Below, one piece after another: positions 1-9,228 of a stretch of DNA of 64,000 nucleotides (position 1 is its first letter; the number at the start of each line of letters is the position of its first letter). The notes beneath the pieces are model-generated. The model saw nothing but the letters and a program-made list of their open reading frames with translations. It was not told where the DNA came from and ran no database searches. The stretch lies in the NCBI RefSeq assembly GCF_024661895.1, contig NZ_CP102453.1, positions 1,054,001 through 1,118,000 of the forward strand, given 5' to 3'. Position numbers and translations under genes: made by a program. This DNA comes from Fundicoccus culcitae. Lineage in GTDB: Bacteria; Bacillota; Bacilli; Lactobacillales; Aerococcaceae.

Positions 1-2
1 CC

Positions 3-923
3 AGCAAATATTATTTAGGGTTTATTTTCCAAGCCTTTCATGCGGAACTTCAAAAACAAGATATTGTTCATGCGGATGAAACTACTTATCGTGTCCTTGA
101 AAGCAAGAAGAGCCGAACGTATTACTGGGTGCTTCACAGTTCAAAACACGTGGAAAATAAAGTCATTTGTTTTTCACATCACGATGGGCGTAGTGGCAAC
201 TTGTTTAAAGATGTCATTGGCAATTTCCACGGGACCATCCACTGTGATATGTATGTGGTCTATCGAAATGCGAGTGACTCCTCTGACGACCTCGAACTCG
301 CTGCTTGTTGGGCACATTTACGGCGAAAATTTCACGAAGCCAATGTGGTTATCAAGGGACAAGGGGAGACGCCGGTTAGCGAAATCATGGAAATGATTAA
401 TAAAATCTTTGAAAAAGAGCGTGAATGGGCGTCATTATCGATTGTGGATCGACTTAAAAAGAGACAGAGGATTCTCAAAAAATTATTTAATGAGCTATTC
501 ACTTTTATCGACCAATGTGCCGCTAATGGTAATCCCATTGGTAAATTTAGTGAAGCGCTTGTCTATGCCCAAAATCATCGGACACGATTCTATACGGTTC
601 TAAACGATGGACGTCTAGAGTTAAGTAATAACGCTGCTGAACGCGCCATACGAACTGTGGTCATGGGGAGAAAGAACTATCCATTTGCGGCGACTTTTGA
701 TGGTGCCCAAGCGGGGGCTGTTCTTCTCTCACTGATTGAAACGGCTAAGCTGCATCGCGTGGATGGGAAGCAATATATTGAATACTTACTTACCCATCTA
801 CCGAACATCATCGATATAACAAACGCAGATTTAAGCCGCTATCTGCCTTGGACCGATGAGATCCAAGAAGCGTGTGGGCTTAAAAAGGTAATTGGTGATG
901 CTGGTTATAACAAAGCAGCCTGA
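3..923 (+). CDS. IS66-family transposase (TnpC), 5' end outside window
   Basis: Catalytic half of an IS66-family DDE transposase. The reading frame is open from position 3, so the gene begins upstream of the window. The first catalytic Asp lies in HADETTYRVL (codons near 72-101), the second in HCDMYVVYR, and the Glu in RLELSNNAAERAIR, which gives the D-D-E order of IS66 TnpC. The C-terminal tail after the NNAAE motif (LLSLIETAKLHRVDGKQYIEYLLTHLP compressed: SLIETAK...YLLTHLP) is the usual IS66 ending. The accessory tnpA/tnpB genes would lie upstream and cannot be seen. No frameshift is visible, so the element may be intact. A 10-bp hairpin follows the stop codon. Family assignment is confident; activity is unknown. 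Confidence 0.9.
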   Translation, partial: SKYYLGFIFQAFHAELQKQDIVHADETTYRVLESKKSRTYYWVLHSSKHVENKVICFSHHDGRSGNLFKDVIGNFHGTIHCDMYVVYRNASDSSDDLELAACWAHLRRKFHEANVVIKGQGETPVSEIMEMINKIFEKEREWASLSIVDRLKKRQRILKKLFNELFTFIDQCAANGNPIGKFSEALVYAQNHRTRFYTVLNDGRLELSNNAAERAIRTVVMGRKNYPFAATFDGAQAGAVLLSLIETAKLHRVDGKQYIEYLLTHLPNIIDITNADLSRYLPWTDEIQEACGLKKVIGDAGYNKAA

Positions 924-934
924 TATCAAACCAC

Positions 935-966
935 CTAACCCAGATTGTTTATCTGTCTGGGTTAGT
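935..966. terminator. Hairpin after the IS66 transposase
   Basis: Perfect 10-bp inverted repeat CTAACCCAGA / TCTGGGTTAG around an 11-nt loop, 12 nt after the transposase stop codon. The T-rich tail is short (GTTTAG), so termination is plausible but not certain. It could also mark the end of the insertion sequence; I did not recognise a terminal inverted repeat. Confidence 0.5.
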
Positions 967-1051
967 TTAGCATGTCCACTTTTTTATTCATAGATACCTC
1001 ACTATTAGGCGCGTACCTGATGAGAGCATACATCTTCCTTCAAGAAGGTAA

Positions 1052-1126
1052 GCGCGAGACAAATCCAACCAAAATTGTCGCGCGGCCATAAAGCGCGCGA
1101 CAAACTTATCCGAAATTGTCGCGCGC
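1052..1126. repeat. Two GC-rich palindromic units, 41-bp pitch
   Basis: Two hairpin units start at 1052 and 1093, exactly 41 bp apart. The second has 11-bp perfect arms, GCGCGCGACAA and TTGTCGCGCGC; the first is a slightly imperfect version. They lie downstream of ppsR (minus strand) and could help end its transcripts, but no T-tract follows. They are much richer in GC than their surroundings. This is one of several unrelated repeat families in the window with the same pitch. Confidence 0.85.
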
Positions 1127-1171
1127 CTTTGATTTTGCACCCTTGAGATTTTTACGTGCTGTGTCGCAACG

Positions 1172-2017
1172 TTATTTATTGGTGTTTAAAAGAAGTTGTT
1201 CAATGGATTGGGCGACTTCTTCGATGGATTTGTTTTCTACGTTAATTACGGTGGCGTTGAGGCGAGAGAAAAGTTCTTCGGAATATGTGAGTTCGGCTTT
1301 GATTCGATCCAAACTACTATAGGTTGTGATTGAGGCCATGCCCATCATTTTAACGCGTTCGGTCCGAATTTTCATAATATAGTGGGGGCTGGCGGTTAAG
1401 CCAAATAATTTATTGGATGGGACTTGCCAGATTTCTTGGGCAAGATTGACTTCGGGAATTAAAGGCAAGTTCGAGACTTTATACGATTTATTGGCTAAAT
1501 ACATGCTTAGAGGCGTTTTCGAGGTCCGTGAAATACCTAATAAAACGATATCGGATTTAAGAAAGCCTTTGGGATTTTTGCCATCATCGTATTTCACCGC
1601 AAATTCAATGGCGGCTACGCGATTGAAATATTCTTCATCCAAGGCATGTAGCGCCCCACTTTTGCGGATAGGTTTCATACCCGTTTGGTCGGCAATCAAG
1701 TCAATCATTTCTGACAGAAAATCAATGTGACGCAAAGACTGTTCGGCCGCTGCATCACGGATAATTTGATTTAACTTGGGATTAACTAAGGTTGAAGCGA
1801 CAATGGCTTCTTCAGCGAGGGCGTCATTTAAAATTCCACGTAAGTCTTCTTCATTATCAATAAAAGGATAATTTTTAATTTCAGGGTTTTCCATCATGGG
1901 GAATTGGGCTAAAGCGGCACGAATTAAGCGATTAGCCGTTTCGCCTACTGAATCTGAAATAACAAAGATACGGGCAGTAGGACCATCTGTGTGTGAACGA
2001 GGTGTGAATAAACTCAT
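1172..2017 (-). CDS. ppsR: PPDK regulatory protein (bifunctional kinase/pyrophosphorylase)
   Basis: DUF299-family protein of 281 aa, the normal family length (YqfL/PpsR/PDRP). It controls pyruvate, phosphate dikinase by ADP-dependent phosphorylation of the active-site Thr and by Pi-dependent dephosphorylation. The conserved P-loop-like segment GISRTSKTPLSMYLA is seen around residue 160, and the N-terminal VISDSVGETA segment is also typical. The ATG overlaps the stop codon of the upstream ccpN (ATGA), so the two are translationally coupled. The likely target, ppdK, is the next gene upstream, as is usual in Firmicutes. Cytoplasmic. Confidence 0.9.
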   Translation of the reverse strand: MSLFTPRSHTDGPTARIFVISDSVGETANRLIRAALAQFPMMENPEIKNYPFIDNEEDLRGILNDALAEEAIVASTLVNPKLNQIIRDAAAEQSLRHIDFLSEMIDLIADQTGMKPIRKSGALHALDEEYFNRVAAIEFAVKYDDGKNPKGFLKSDIVLLGISRTSKTPLSMYLANKSYKVSNLPLIPEVNLAQEIWQVPSNKLFGLTASPHYIMKIRTERVKMMGMASITTYSSLDRIKAELTYSEELFSRLNATVINVENKSIEEVAQSIEQLLLNTNK

Positions 2018-2640
2018 GCGTTTTGCTCCTTATCTGTAAGTTCTATCAATAAATTGACTAGCACCGTTTTTGATATCTTACCAACAACGGTTTTCGAATC
2101 CCTCGACGCTAAAACCGGCAAAGAATCAATTTGATGACGCGAAATACTTTTCGCGGCTTTTAAAACCGGAACGTCTGGATACGTCACAAAAATGTTCGGC
2201 ATACGCGTCATAATCACCGCCACGGGGGCATCTGAATGGTTTCCCATCATCGTAGACCGCAGCAAATCCTTCCGTGATAGCACGCCGACTAATTCATCCT
2301 GGTCGTTCGAAATGTACAACGTCCCGACATCGTACATAAATAAGGCTGTCACCGCATCTTGAACACTGGTATCTTGTTTAATAAGCACCGGCGCTTGCAT
2401 AATATCCTGAACCGAAAGGGCTGACAGCTTATCTTGTAGCATCGGTTCAAAATCCAACCCCGAATAAATATAACCAACCTTTGGACGGGCATCGAGAATA
2501 CCCGTCATGGTCAAAACAGCTAAGTCGCTTCTCAAAGTTGATTTGGTTAAACCTAACGTTTTAGCAATATTATCCCCGGTAATAGGTTCATTTTGCTTCA
2601 CGATTTCGATTATTTTTTGTTGGCGTTCTGTTAAGTTCAT
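2014..2640 (-). CDS. ccpN: CcpN-type repressor of gluconeogenic genes (HTH + two CBS domains)
   Basis: 208-aa transcription regulator. Residues 1-60 form a winged HTH (TERQQKIIEIVKQNEPITGDNIAKTLGL), followed by two CBS domains at about 75-135 and 140-200 (DIMQAPVLIKQDTSVQDAVTAL; VIMTRMPNIFVTYPDVPVLKA). This architecture and the neighbouring ppsR match CcpN of Bacillus, which represses gluconeogenic genes in response to ATP/ADP through the CBS domains. It lies between ppdK and ppsR on the same strand. Three AATGCGT-type elements in front of ppdK are candidate operators (inference). Confidence 0.88.
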   Translation of the reverse strand: MNLTERQQKIIEIVKQNEPITGDNIAKTLGLTKSTLRSDLAVLTMTGILDARPKVGYIYSGLDFEPMLQDKLSALSVQDIMQAPVLIKQDTSVQDAVTALFMYDVGTLYISNDQDELVGVLSRKDLLRSTMMGNHSDAPVAVIMTRMPNIFVTYPDVPVLKAAKSISRHQIDSLPVLASRDSKTVVGKISKTVLVNLLIELTDKEQNA

Positions 2641-2666
2641 CTTTAACCCTAATCCTCTAATTTTTC

Positions 2667-5294
2667 TTACATTGTAGCATATTTAATCGCACTTTGGGCA
2701 GCTGCTATTTGTGCAATTGGAATTCGATAAGGGGAACAAGACACATAGTTTAAGCCAATTTGATGGAAGAATTCAATGGAATTAGGATCGCCACCTAATT
2801 CACCGCAGACCCCTAATTTAAAATCCGCTTGCTTTTGGCGCGCTTTTTCAGTGGCTATTTTAACGAGTTCGCCCACGCCTTCCACATCTAACGTTTGAAA
2901 AGGATCAATTGGCAAAATAGCTTCACTAATATATTGATTGATATATTTACCCGCATCATCCCGTGAAAAACCAAAGGTCATTTGGGTTAAATCATTGGTG
3001 CCAAAACTAAAGAAATCGGCATAATCCACCAATTGGTCAGCAATTAGACAGGCTCGTGGTAGTTCGATCATAGTCCCAATGGTGTATTCAACGGTTACGC
3101 CTAATTCTTTTAATAATTCCTCAATATGCTTTTCAATTTGTTGTCGCAAGAGTGCCAATTCTTCTTTCATACCAACCAGCGGAATCATAATCTCGGGCTT
3201 CACTTGAAAAGTAGCGGTATTTACTTGGACTGCTGCTCGAATAATGGCTTCAGCTTGCATTAAATAAAGGTTGGGATAAGTAACGGCCAAACGGACGCCA
3301 CGATGGCCTAGCATAGGGTTCACTTCGGTTAAATCAATCACACGTTGTTGAAGTTCGGCGTAAGTTGTTCCCAATTGTTCAGCCACATGGGTGATTTCTT
3401 GCTTGGTATGTGGCATAAATTCATGCAAAGGTGGGTCAAGCAAACGAATAACGACCGGCTTATCTTGAGTGAGTGAAAAGATATTTACAAAGTCATCAAT
3501 TTGATAGTTTAATATGGCACTTAAAGCCCGATTTTGCTCCTGGGCTCGATTTGACAGGATAAAGCGACGCATCTCACGTAAACGTTCTTCTTTAAAAAAC
3601 ATATGTTCCGTTCTAACGAGCCCAATCCCGTCGGCTTCAAAAGCTAAACCCGTTTTAATGTCTTCGACGGTTTCGGCATTCATTCTAACTTTTAGATGTG
3701 ATCGTTCACGTGCCCAAGCCATAATTGTTTGGAATGACTCATCCGCTTCGGTCGGCATCTTTTCGACATCACCCAAATAGATGGCTCCATTGGTCCCATC
3801 CACTGAAATGATTGTCCCCTCTTCCAATTGACCGCCGGGATAGCTGACGCGGCGATTGTCTTCATCAATATTAATTTGCTCACAACCAACAACGCAACAA
3901 ACGCCCATCCCCCGTGCAACCACGGCAGCATGCGAGGTCATCCCCCCGCGACTGGTAACCACCGCTTCACTAATGCTCATCCCAGTTATATCTTCTGGCG
4001 AAGTTTCTTGACGCACTAAGATAACTTTCTCACCTGCTTGAACAGCGGCCTTGGCCGCATTCGCATCAAAATAAATATTCCCGGTCGCCGCCCCAGGACT
4101 TGCTGGCAAGCCTATATCCGTTATTAAGTCCGCAATTTTAAGGGCCACAGGATTAAAGGTAGGATGTAAAAGTTGATCAACTGATTTGGGATTAATTTGC
4201 ATCAGTGCTTCATCTTTAGTCGCTTTCCCTTCATTGACTAAGTCAACGGCTATTTTAAAAGCCGCTTTGGCCGTCCGTTTACCACTCCGGGTTTGCAACA
4301 TAAATAACTTGCCGTTTTCGATAGTAAATTCAATATCTTGCATATCACGGTAATGATCTTCCAATAAGTTGGCCACACGAATAAATTCGGCATAAACATC
4401 GGGCATCACTTCACTTAAAGTCGAAACGGGTAAAGGCGTCCGAATCCCAGCCACCACATCTTCCCCTTGGGCATTTAATAAATATTCCCCAAAAATTTTA
4501 TTTTCACCTGTGGAAGGATTGCGTGTAAAGGCCACTCCTGTGCCAGAATTTTGACCACTATTCCCAAACACCATCTCTTGAACATTAACGGCCGTTCCTC
4601 CTTGATGGGACATATCATTTAAATTACGATACACAAACGCACGCTCATTATTCCATGAAGAAAAAACCGCTCGAATCGCTTCAAACAATTGTGTTTTAGG
4701 GTCTTGCGGAAACTCCTTTTGACCAATTTTTTTATAAATACCTTTGTAGGCTGCGACAATAACCTTTAAGTCGTCCACCGTTAAAGCTTGATCATTTTCA
4801 CGTTGGTGTGTCTCCTTATAATTGGTTAAAAAGCGTTCAAAATGACTGCCATTTATTTCATAAACAACATTCCCAAACATGTGCAGCAATCGGCGATAAC
4901 AATCATAAGCAAACTGAGGATTGCCTGTTAATGTAGCAAAACGTTCCACATTCACATCATTTAAACCTAAATTTAAAATGGTATCCATCATTCCTGGCAT
5001 GGACTGCGCAGCCCCACTTCTAACGGAGACGAGCAACAAATTATCCCCTTTTGAAAATGACTTACCCGTTTCGGCTTCAAGTCTTGCCAAATAAGTTTCA
5101 ATTTGTTGGATCATTTCTTCAGTCAATTGCTCACCGTTAGCCAAATATTCCATACATGCTTGGGTTGAAATCGTAAAACCGCTCGGTACCGGCAAGCCCA
5201 AACCCGTCATTTCAGCTAGATTCGACCCCTTGCCACCTAATAAAGCGCGCATCGTTGCATTGCCCTCATGAAAATCATAAACGTATTTTGTCAT
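2667..5294 (-). CDS. ppdK: Pyruvate, phosphate dikinase
   Basis: 875-aa enzyme catalysing pyruvate + ATP + Pi to PEP + AMP + PPi (reversible). The order is N-terminal ATP-grasp domain (GGKGSNLAEM near residue 20), central swivelling phospho-His domain with GGMTSHAAVVARGMG (about residue 455), and C-terminal PEP/pyruvate barrel with GIGLVRTEHMF and LGVCGELGGDP. Length and motifs are complete. The ATG follows an AAAGGAGC ribosome site. ccpN and ppsR follow 26 bp downstream, so enzyme, repressor and activity regulator form one unit. The promoter region carries three related AATGCGT elements. Confidence 0.95.
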   Translation of the reverse strand: MTKYVYDFHEGNATMRALLGGKGSNLAEMTGLGLPVPSGFTISTQACMEYLANGEQLTEEMIQQIETYLARLEAETGKSFSKGDNLLLVSVRSGAAQSMPGMMDTILNLGLNDVNVERFATLTGNPQFAYDCYRRLLHMFGNVVYEINGSHFERFLTNYKETHQRENDQALTVDDLKVIVAAYKGIYKKIGQKEFPQDPKTQLFEAIRAVFSSWNNERAFVYRNLNDMSHQGGTAVNVQEMVFGNSGQNSGTGVAFTRNPSTGENKIFGEYLLNAQGEDVVAGIRTPLPVSTLSEVMPDVYAEFIRVANLLEDHYRDMQDIEFTIENGKLFMLQTRSGKRTAKAAFKIAVDLVNEGKATKDEALMQINPKSVDQLLHPTFNPVALKIADLITDIGLPASPGAATGNIYFDANAAKAAVQAGEKVILVRQETSPEDITGMSISEAVVTSRGGMTSHAAVVARGMGVCCVVGCEQINIDEDNRRVSYPGGQLEEGTIISVDGTNGAIYLGDVEKMPTEADESFQTIMAWARERSHLKVRMNAETVEDIKTGLAFEADGIGLVRTEHMFFKEERLREMRRFILSNRAQEQNRALSAILNYQIDDFVNIFSLTQDKPVVIRLLDPPLHEFMPHTKQEITHVAEQLGTTYAELQQRVIDLTEVNPMLGHRGVRLAVTYPNLYLMQAEAIIRAAVQVNTATFQVKPEIMIPLVGMKEELALLRQQIEKHIEELLKELGVTVEYTIGTMIELPRACLIADQLVDYADFFSFGTNDLTQMTFGFSRDDAGKYINQYISEAILPIDPFQTLDVEGVGELVKIATEKARQKQADFKLGVCGELGGDPNSIEFFHQIGLNYVSCSPYRIPIAQIAAAQSAIKYATM

Positions 5295-5308
5295 TTTCCC
5301 GCTCCTTT

Positions 5309-5372
5309 AATGCGTATTATAAAAGTATTTTATCCATTATATAATGCGTCTTATATAAATACAATACGCATT
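5309..5372 (-). promoter_or_regulatory. Three AATGCGTMTT elements at the ppdK promoter (possible CcpN sites)
   Basis: Two direct copies, AATGCGTATTATA (5309-5321) and AATGCGTCTTATA (5343-5355), 34 bp apart, plus an inverted AATACGCATT (5363-5372), in an AT-rich stretch just before the ppdK ribosome site. Their number, symmetry and position suggest operators. Binding by the adjacent CcpN is inferred. Confidence 0.55.
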
Positions 5373-5476
5373 TTATTTCTTTTTAATAACACCTCCTGGA
5401 CGTAAGCGGTTCATTCTGTGGCGCGACCAAATTAAAATGAAAACCATGAAAATAACTATCACCTCACCTAAGCAAC

Positions 5477-5521
5477 AAAAAAACCGTAAGCCTCTCAGAA
5501 AGACGAGACTTACGGTTTTTT
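5477..5521 (-). terminator. Terminator of the mannitol operon
   Basis: Inverted repeat AAACCGTAAG / CTTACGGTTT flanked by A- and T-runs on both sides, 42 nt beyond the mtlD stop codon. It reads as a rho-independent terminator in the minus direction and would also work in the other direction. It separates the mtl operon from the ppdK promoter. Confidence 0.85.
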
Positions 5522-5538
5522 CAAAGCCAAGGGCTTAG

Positions 5539-5553
5539 GCAGTGATATTTATT
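5539..5553 (-). repeat. 15-bp dispersed motif, copy 1
   Basis: Exact match to ARTAAATAYCNCTGC (minus strand), just after the mtlD stop codon and before its terminator. Confidence 0.85.
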
Positions 5554-5562
5554 AGGAAGGGG

Positions 5563-6714
5563 TTAAAGGGTGTTGTATTTTTCAACGCTGGCTTTAATTT
5601 CGTTAATCAAAGTGGCATCCTCAAGACCAGTGACTTCTTTAATGACATCCTCAAGCGGTTGTGTTTGCAACATTTGCTGTAATTGCACACTTTCATTGTC
5701 AGCCGGATCATCATAATGGAAAATCATGCCCACTGTATCTACCAGATAATGATAGCTCAGCTTTCTTTCGGCTAGCTCACGAATCGGTAAAATAAAGCGT
5801 TCGTTGTAACCCAATTTGCGAATCGGGGTCCGTCCAACACGTACAACATCATCCGAAATATAAGGGTTCTTGAAGCGATTAATAATGGTTGCTTGGTAGT
5901 CAGCATGAACGGCGGGATCAAAATCCCATTTAGTGATCAACAATTGGCCGGTTTCTTGGAGCACATTTTGTAATTGTGACAAGACCCGTTCATCGGTTAT
6001 CGCATCTTTGATGGTTTTATAACCATACATTTTCGCCGTATAGGCAACGGTGGCATGACCGGTATTCACCGATAGAAGTTTTCTTTCAATAAAGGGTTCA
6101 AGTGACGGTTCATATTCAACCCCTTCAAGCTTTAAGTCCACGTTTTTCATTTGGGATTCGTCGATAACCCATTCACTAAAGGGCTCAACAGACACAAATA
6201 AAGGATCATCATGCGATTGCATCGGAATAATGCGATCGACGGCGGCATTAGGAAAGCCGATAAAGGCTTCTAATTGTTCGATTTCTTCAGCGGTTAATGA
6301 ATCATAAACATACGTTTTTAATTGTTGGCTTCCACCAATCATATTTTCACAAGCAATCACATCTAGGGGTTGATGATTGCCATTTTCAAGTCGTTGACGT
6401 AATCCATTAGCAATTAAAGGGGCTATAAATTTTAAGATATTGGGACCAATCGCCGTTGTAACAATGTCAGCATCCGCGATTTCTTCAGCCACTTTTTCAG
6501 CTTCCGTTTCATTATTAACCCCACGAACATTTTCTACATGAATGGTTTCTGCTTCTGGAGCGGCTAAGGCAATATCATACTCCCCTTTTTCGTTTAAAGC
6601 ATCAATGATGGTTTTGTTAATATCGACAAAGACAATCTCTATATTGTTTTTAAAAAGGATTTCACCAATAAAACCTCTACCGATGTTACCTGCTCCAAAG
6701 TGTACGGCTTTCAT
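5563..6714 (-). CDS. mtlD: Mannitol-1-phosphate 5-dehydrogenase
   Basis: 383-aa NAD-dependent enzyme that oxidises mannitol-1-phosphate to fructose-6-phosphate. The Rossmann motif [13 protein letters not shown] is at the N-terminus, and [12 protein letters not shown] and [15 protein letters not shown] are typical of the polyol dehydrogenase family. The ATG at 6714 is chosen because a GGGGGAC ribosome site precedes it; an in-frame TTG one codon upstream is less likely. It is the last gene of mtlA-mtlR-mtlF-mtlD, 3 bp after the mtlF stop codon. Confidence 0.95.
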   Translation of the reverse strand: MKAVHFGAGNIGRGFIGEILFKNNIEIVFVDINKTIIDALNEKGEYDIALAAPEAETIHVENVRGVNNETEAEKVAEEIADADIVTTAIGPNILKFIAPLIANGLRQRLENGNHQPLDVIACENMIGGSQQLKTYVYDSLTAEEIEQLEAFIGFPNAAVDRIIPMQSHDDPLFVSVEPFSEWVIDESQMKNVDLKLEGVEYEPSLEPFIERKLLSVNTGHATVAYTAKMYGYKTIKDAITDERVLSQLQNVLQETGQLLITKWDFDPAVHADYQATIINRFKNPYISDDVVRVGRTPIRKLGYNERFILPIRELAERKLSYHYLVDTVGMIFHYDDPADNESVQLQQMLQTQPLEDVIKEVTGLEDATLINEIKASVEKYNTL

Positions 6715-6717
6715 CAA

Positions 6718-7143
6718 TTATTGTCCCCCTTGTAAAAGTGTTAAAATCGCTTCTTTTGAATTGGCATCGGCCAATTTTTGAACATTAGCAATATCTGAAC
6801 ATAAAATCGCAATTTGTGACAACAAATCTAAGTGTTCTCCATCTTTTCCAGCAATACCAAAAACGACGGTAACTAAATTACCGCTAAATTCAACCCCATC
6901 AGGAACTTGGACAATTGAGATTCCAGAGGCTTTTATCATATCTTTTGAGTCACTTGTACCGTGCGGGATCGCAATATAGTTCCCCATAAACGTCGAAACA
7001 TCGTCATCCCGTAAAATCATTTGTTCAATATAGCCTTCATCAACTAGCCCTTGGTCGACTAACAATTGACCTGCTAATTTAATCGCATCATTTTTATCGG
7101 AAAATGATTGGTCTAAGCGAATTAAATCTTCAGTAATATTCAT
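6718..7143 (-). CDS. mtlF: Mannitol-specific PTS EIIA component
   Basis: 141-aa EIIA domain of the fructose/mannitol PTS family. It takes phosphate from HPr and passes it to EIIB of MtlA. The phosphorylated His lies in NYIAIPHGTSDSK (about residue 61). A strong AAGGAGG site precedes the ATG. Here EIIA is a separate protein, as in most Firmicutes, and not fused to MtlA. Cytoplasmic. Confidence 0.93.
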   Translation of the reverse strand: MNITEDLIRLDQSFSDKNDAIKLAGQLLVDQGLVDEGYIEQMILRDDDVSTFMGNYIAIPHGTSDSKDMIKASGISIVQVPDGVEFSGNLVTVVFGIAGKDGEHLDLLSQIAILCSDIANVQKLADANSKEAILTLLQGGQ

Positions 7144-7156
7144 TTTAATGTCCTCC

Positions 7157-9220
7157 TTATGTTAATATGCTTTGTAAAACATCAACACTTAGCGCCTCTA
7201 ACAATTGCTTAATATCTGCTTCGGTCCCGTTTAAATAAATTTGTGTATAGTCTTCATTTTCAATGATTGAGCTACTAATCGTGCCGAGATAATGTGTGGT
7301 TAATTCATCCATGGCTTCAGGCCCGAACATAACGATTAAGCGATGAACGTCCGTTGGTTTTTGATCCATGCCCATCGTCTCGATGGGATATTTTAAATGA
7401 TGAATCGCCAAAAAGGGTTTTGAAAATGAGTTATCGGTTGTATGTAGCAATAGAATCCCTGTATTAGGAATTGCTAAAGGTGCCATGTCGAGACGTTTAT
7501 TGATTTTATTGATGAGTTTTTCATTCGGTTTAAATATCTCTGCGACATACTCTTGCAGGGATTGAAACTGATCATCTAAAAAAACAATCGTAAAGTTGGC
7601 GATGATATCATCGGCTAAATCCACAAATTGCTTTATTGTACGAAAAGATGTTTTTTCTTTTTGCGTAGCTGCAATTTGGGGTAGATGAGTCTCTGCTTTA
7701 CTTGAATAGGCCTTTAGTAGTTGCTTGATGGTTTCAATCTCCGCATCATCTAAAATAGGATTGATCAACGTATAATCCGATTCAAAGCCTGGCAACGTAA
7801 TCGTTGAAAAAACCATCTTATAGTCGTTAATATCAATATTAGACAGATCAACAGCCCTAACCACATCAATATGATTAATTTCTTTAATCGAACGCTCTAA
7901 CCGACTTTTCAGGATTTTGGAAGTTCCAATTCCACTCGAACAAATAACTAAAACATTTAAATTCGAATCATAACCAAATTTTTCAAAACTTGACGCAAAA
8001 TGCGTGACAACATAGCCAATTTCTTGTTCAGAAAATATCGCTGGGGAAAAGACTTCAATCAGTTTTTCTTCAACGATTAAATACAATTTGGGATATTGTT
8101 GTCTTAATTGAGTAATGACTTCATTTTCAATTTCCGGCAAATTAATATCCAAGCGTTTTAAAGCCGCCCCTATGTGATTAATCAAGTCGTTGTATAATTC
8201 TTGGTCGCGATTGAAATTGAATTGAAACTCATTGGAAACCAATTTAACCAAATACCTGATTTTATAAGCCAATTCCATATCGTAAGAACTTTGAAAGATA
8301 CTATGGGATTGTTGAACGTTGATTCCACGTAACTGCATAGCCCAAAAAGATACTTCAGTGGTATTTATTTTGGTTTTATAGGTTTCATCAAAGGTTTTTA
8401 CAAAGGATAAAACGTGTTGGATGTATGGAAGCAATTGATTGTAGTCAATTGATTGGGTTGTATCCACCGTCTTCCCTTCATTTAAGCGCATCAATGAAAT
8501 GGTAATCAAGATGACGAAGTTCTTTAAGATATCATCCGCAATCGTATGCAACATTTCCGGTTGCTCTTTTTTGATGGAATCATAAACCATTTTTAAAATA
8601 GTGGCATCGATGATAGTCAATAAATATTGTGACTCCGTTTCGACGCCTGTCTCTTCTGCGCCTTCCACCACACGATAAAAATCAAACTCATTAATTTCAT
8701 TCGTTATTAACTGGCTGAGGTATAGACGTAAGTATACCTCATTACCCGTTAAAGAAAGTTTAGATTCTTCCGAGCGTTGAATCGATAGCTTATACTTAGA
8801 ATTTTTTTGATTTAATTGGATAATGTCTTGTTGAATCGTTGCTAGCGAAACGTCAAAAACATGTGATAAATCCGTTTGGGTAAATTGATTGTCTGTTTTT
8901 AATGCGATGGTTGCCATAATAGCCACTTGTCGTTTTAATGGATCATCCCATTCAATGGTGATGGGCGATTTCAAATAACGATTTAATTCTGCTAGTGCTT
9001 GTGGACTACCACTTAGCCGGTATAGTTTGTCTTTTTTCTCTAGTTGGACATTTGAATGACGCAACGTATCTTCTAAATTGGATAGTTCGCGATAAACGGT
9101 ACGCTTACTCACTCCCAAGGTATGAACTAATTCATTCAAAGAGATGCCATCCTGTTTGATAACGAGTAAGCGTAAAATTTTCAATTCCCGATTTGAAAAA
9201 TAAAGCACGTTTATCACCAT
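7157..9220 (-). CDS. mtlR: Mannitol operon activator, PRD-containing
   Basis: 687-aa BglG/MtlR-type activator. Visible order: N-terminal HTH (ISLNELVHTLGVSKRTVYRELSNLE, residues 20-50), a second HTH (about 95-135), two PTS regulation domains (about 190-400, with phosphorylatable His in INHIGAALKRL and VTHFASSFEKF), an EIIB-Gat-like domain (VICSSGIGTSKILKSRL, about 415-500) and a C-terminal EIIA-like domain (about 535-685, with LLLHTTDNS). The start is uncertain: GTG five codons downstream is an alternative. It lies between mtlA and mtlF; PTS-dependent phosphorylation is expected to set its activity. Confidence 0.93.
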   Translation of the reverse strand: MVINVLYFSNRELKILRLLVIKQDGISLNELVHTLGVSKRTVYRELSNLEDTLRHSNVQLEKKDKLYRLSGSPQALAELNRYLKSPITIEWDDPLKRQVAIMATIALKTDNQFTQTDLSHVFDVSLATIQQDIIQLNQKNSKYKLSIQRSEESKLSLTGNEVYLRLYLSQLITNEINEFDFYRVVEGAEETGVETESQYLLTIIDATILKMVYDSIKKEQPEMLHTIADDILKNFVILITISLMRLNEGKTVDTTQSIDYNQLLPYIQHVLSFVKTFDETYKTKINTTEVSFWAMQLRGINVQQSHSIFQSSYDMELAYKIRYLVKLVSNEFQFNFNRDQELYNDLINHIGAALKRLDINLPEIENEVITQLRQQYPKLYLIVEEKLIEVFSPAIFSEQEIGYVVTHFASSFEKFGYDSNLNVLVICSSGIGTSKILKSRLERSIKEINHIDVVRAVDLSNIDINDYKMVFSTITLPGFESDYTLINPILDDAEIETIKQLLKAYSSKAETHLPQIAATQKEKTSFRTIKQFVDLADDIIANFTIVFLDDQFQSLQEYVAEIFKPNEKLINKINKRLDMAPLAIPNTGILLLHTTDNSFSKPFLAIHHLKYPIETMGMDQKPTDVHRLIVMFGPEAMDELTTHYLGTISSSIIENEDYTQIYLNGTEADIKQLLEALSVDVLQSILT

Positions 9221-9228
9221 CTTTAGCT

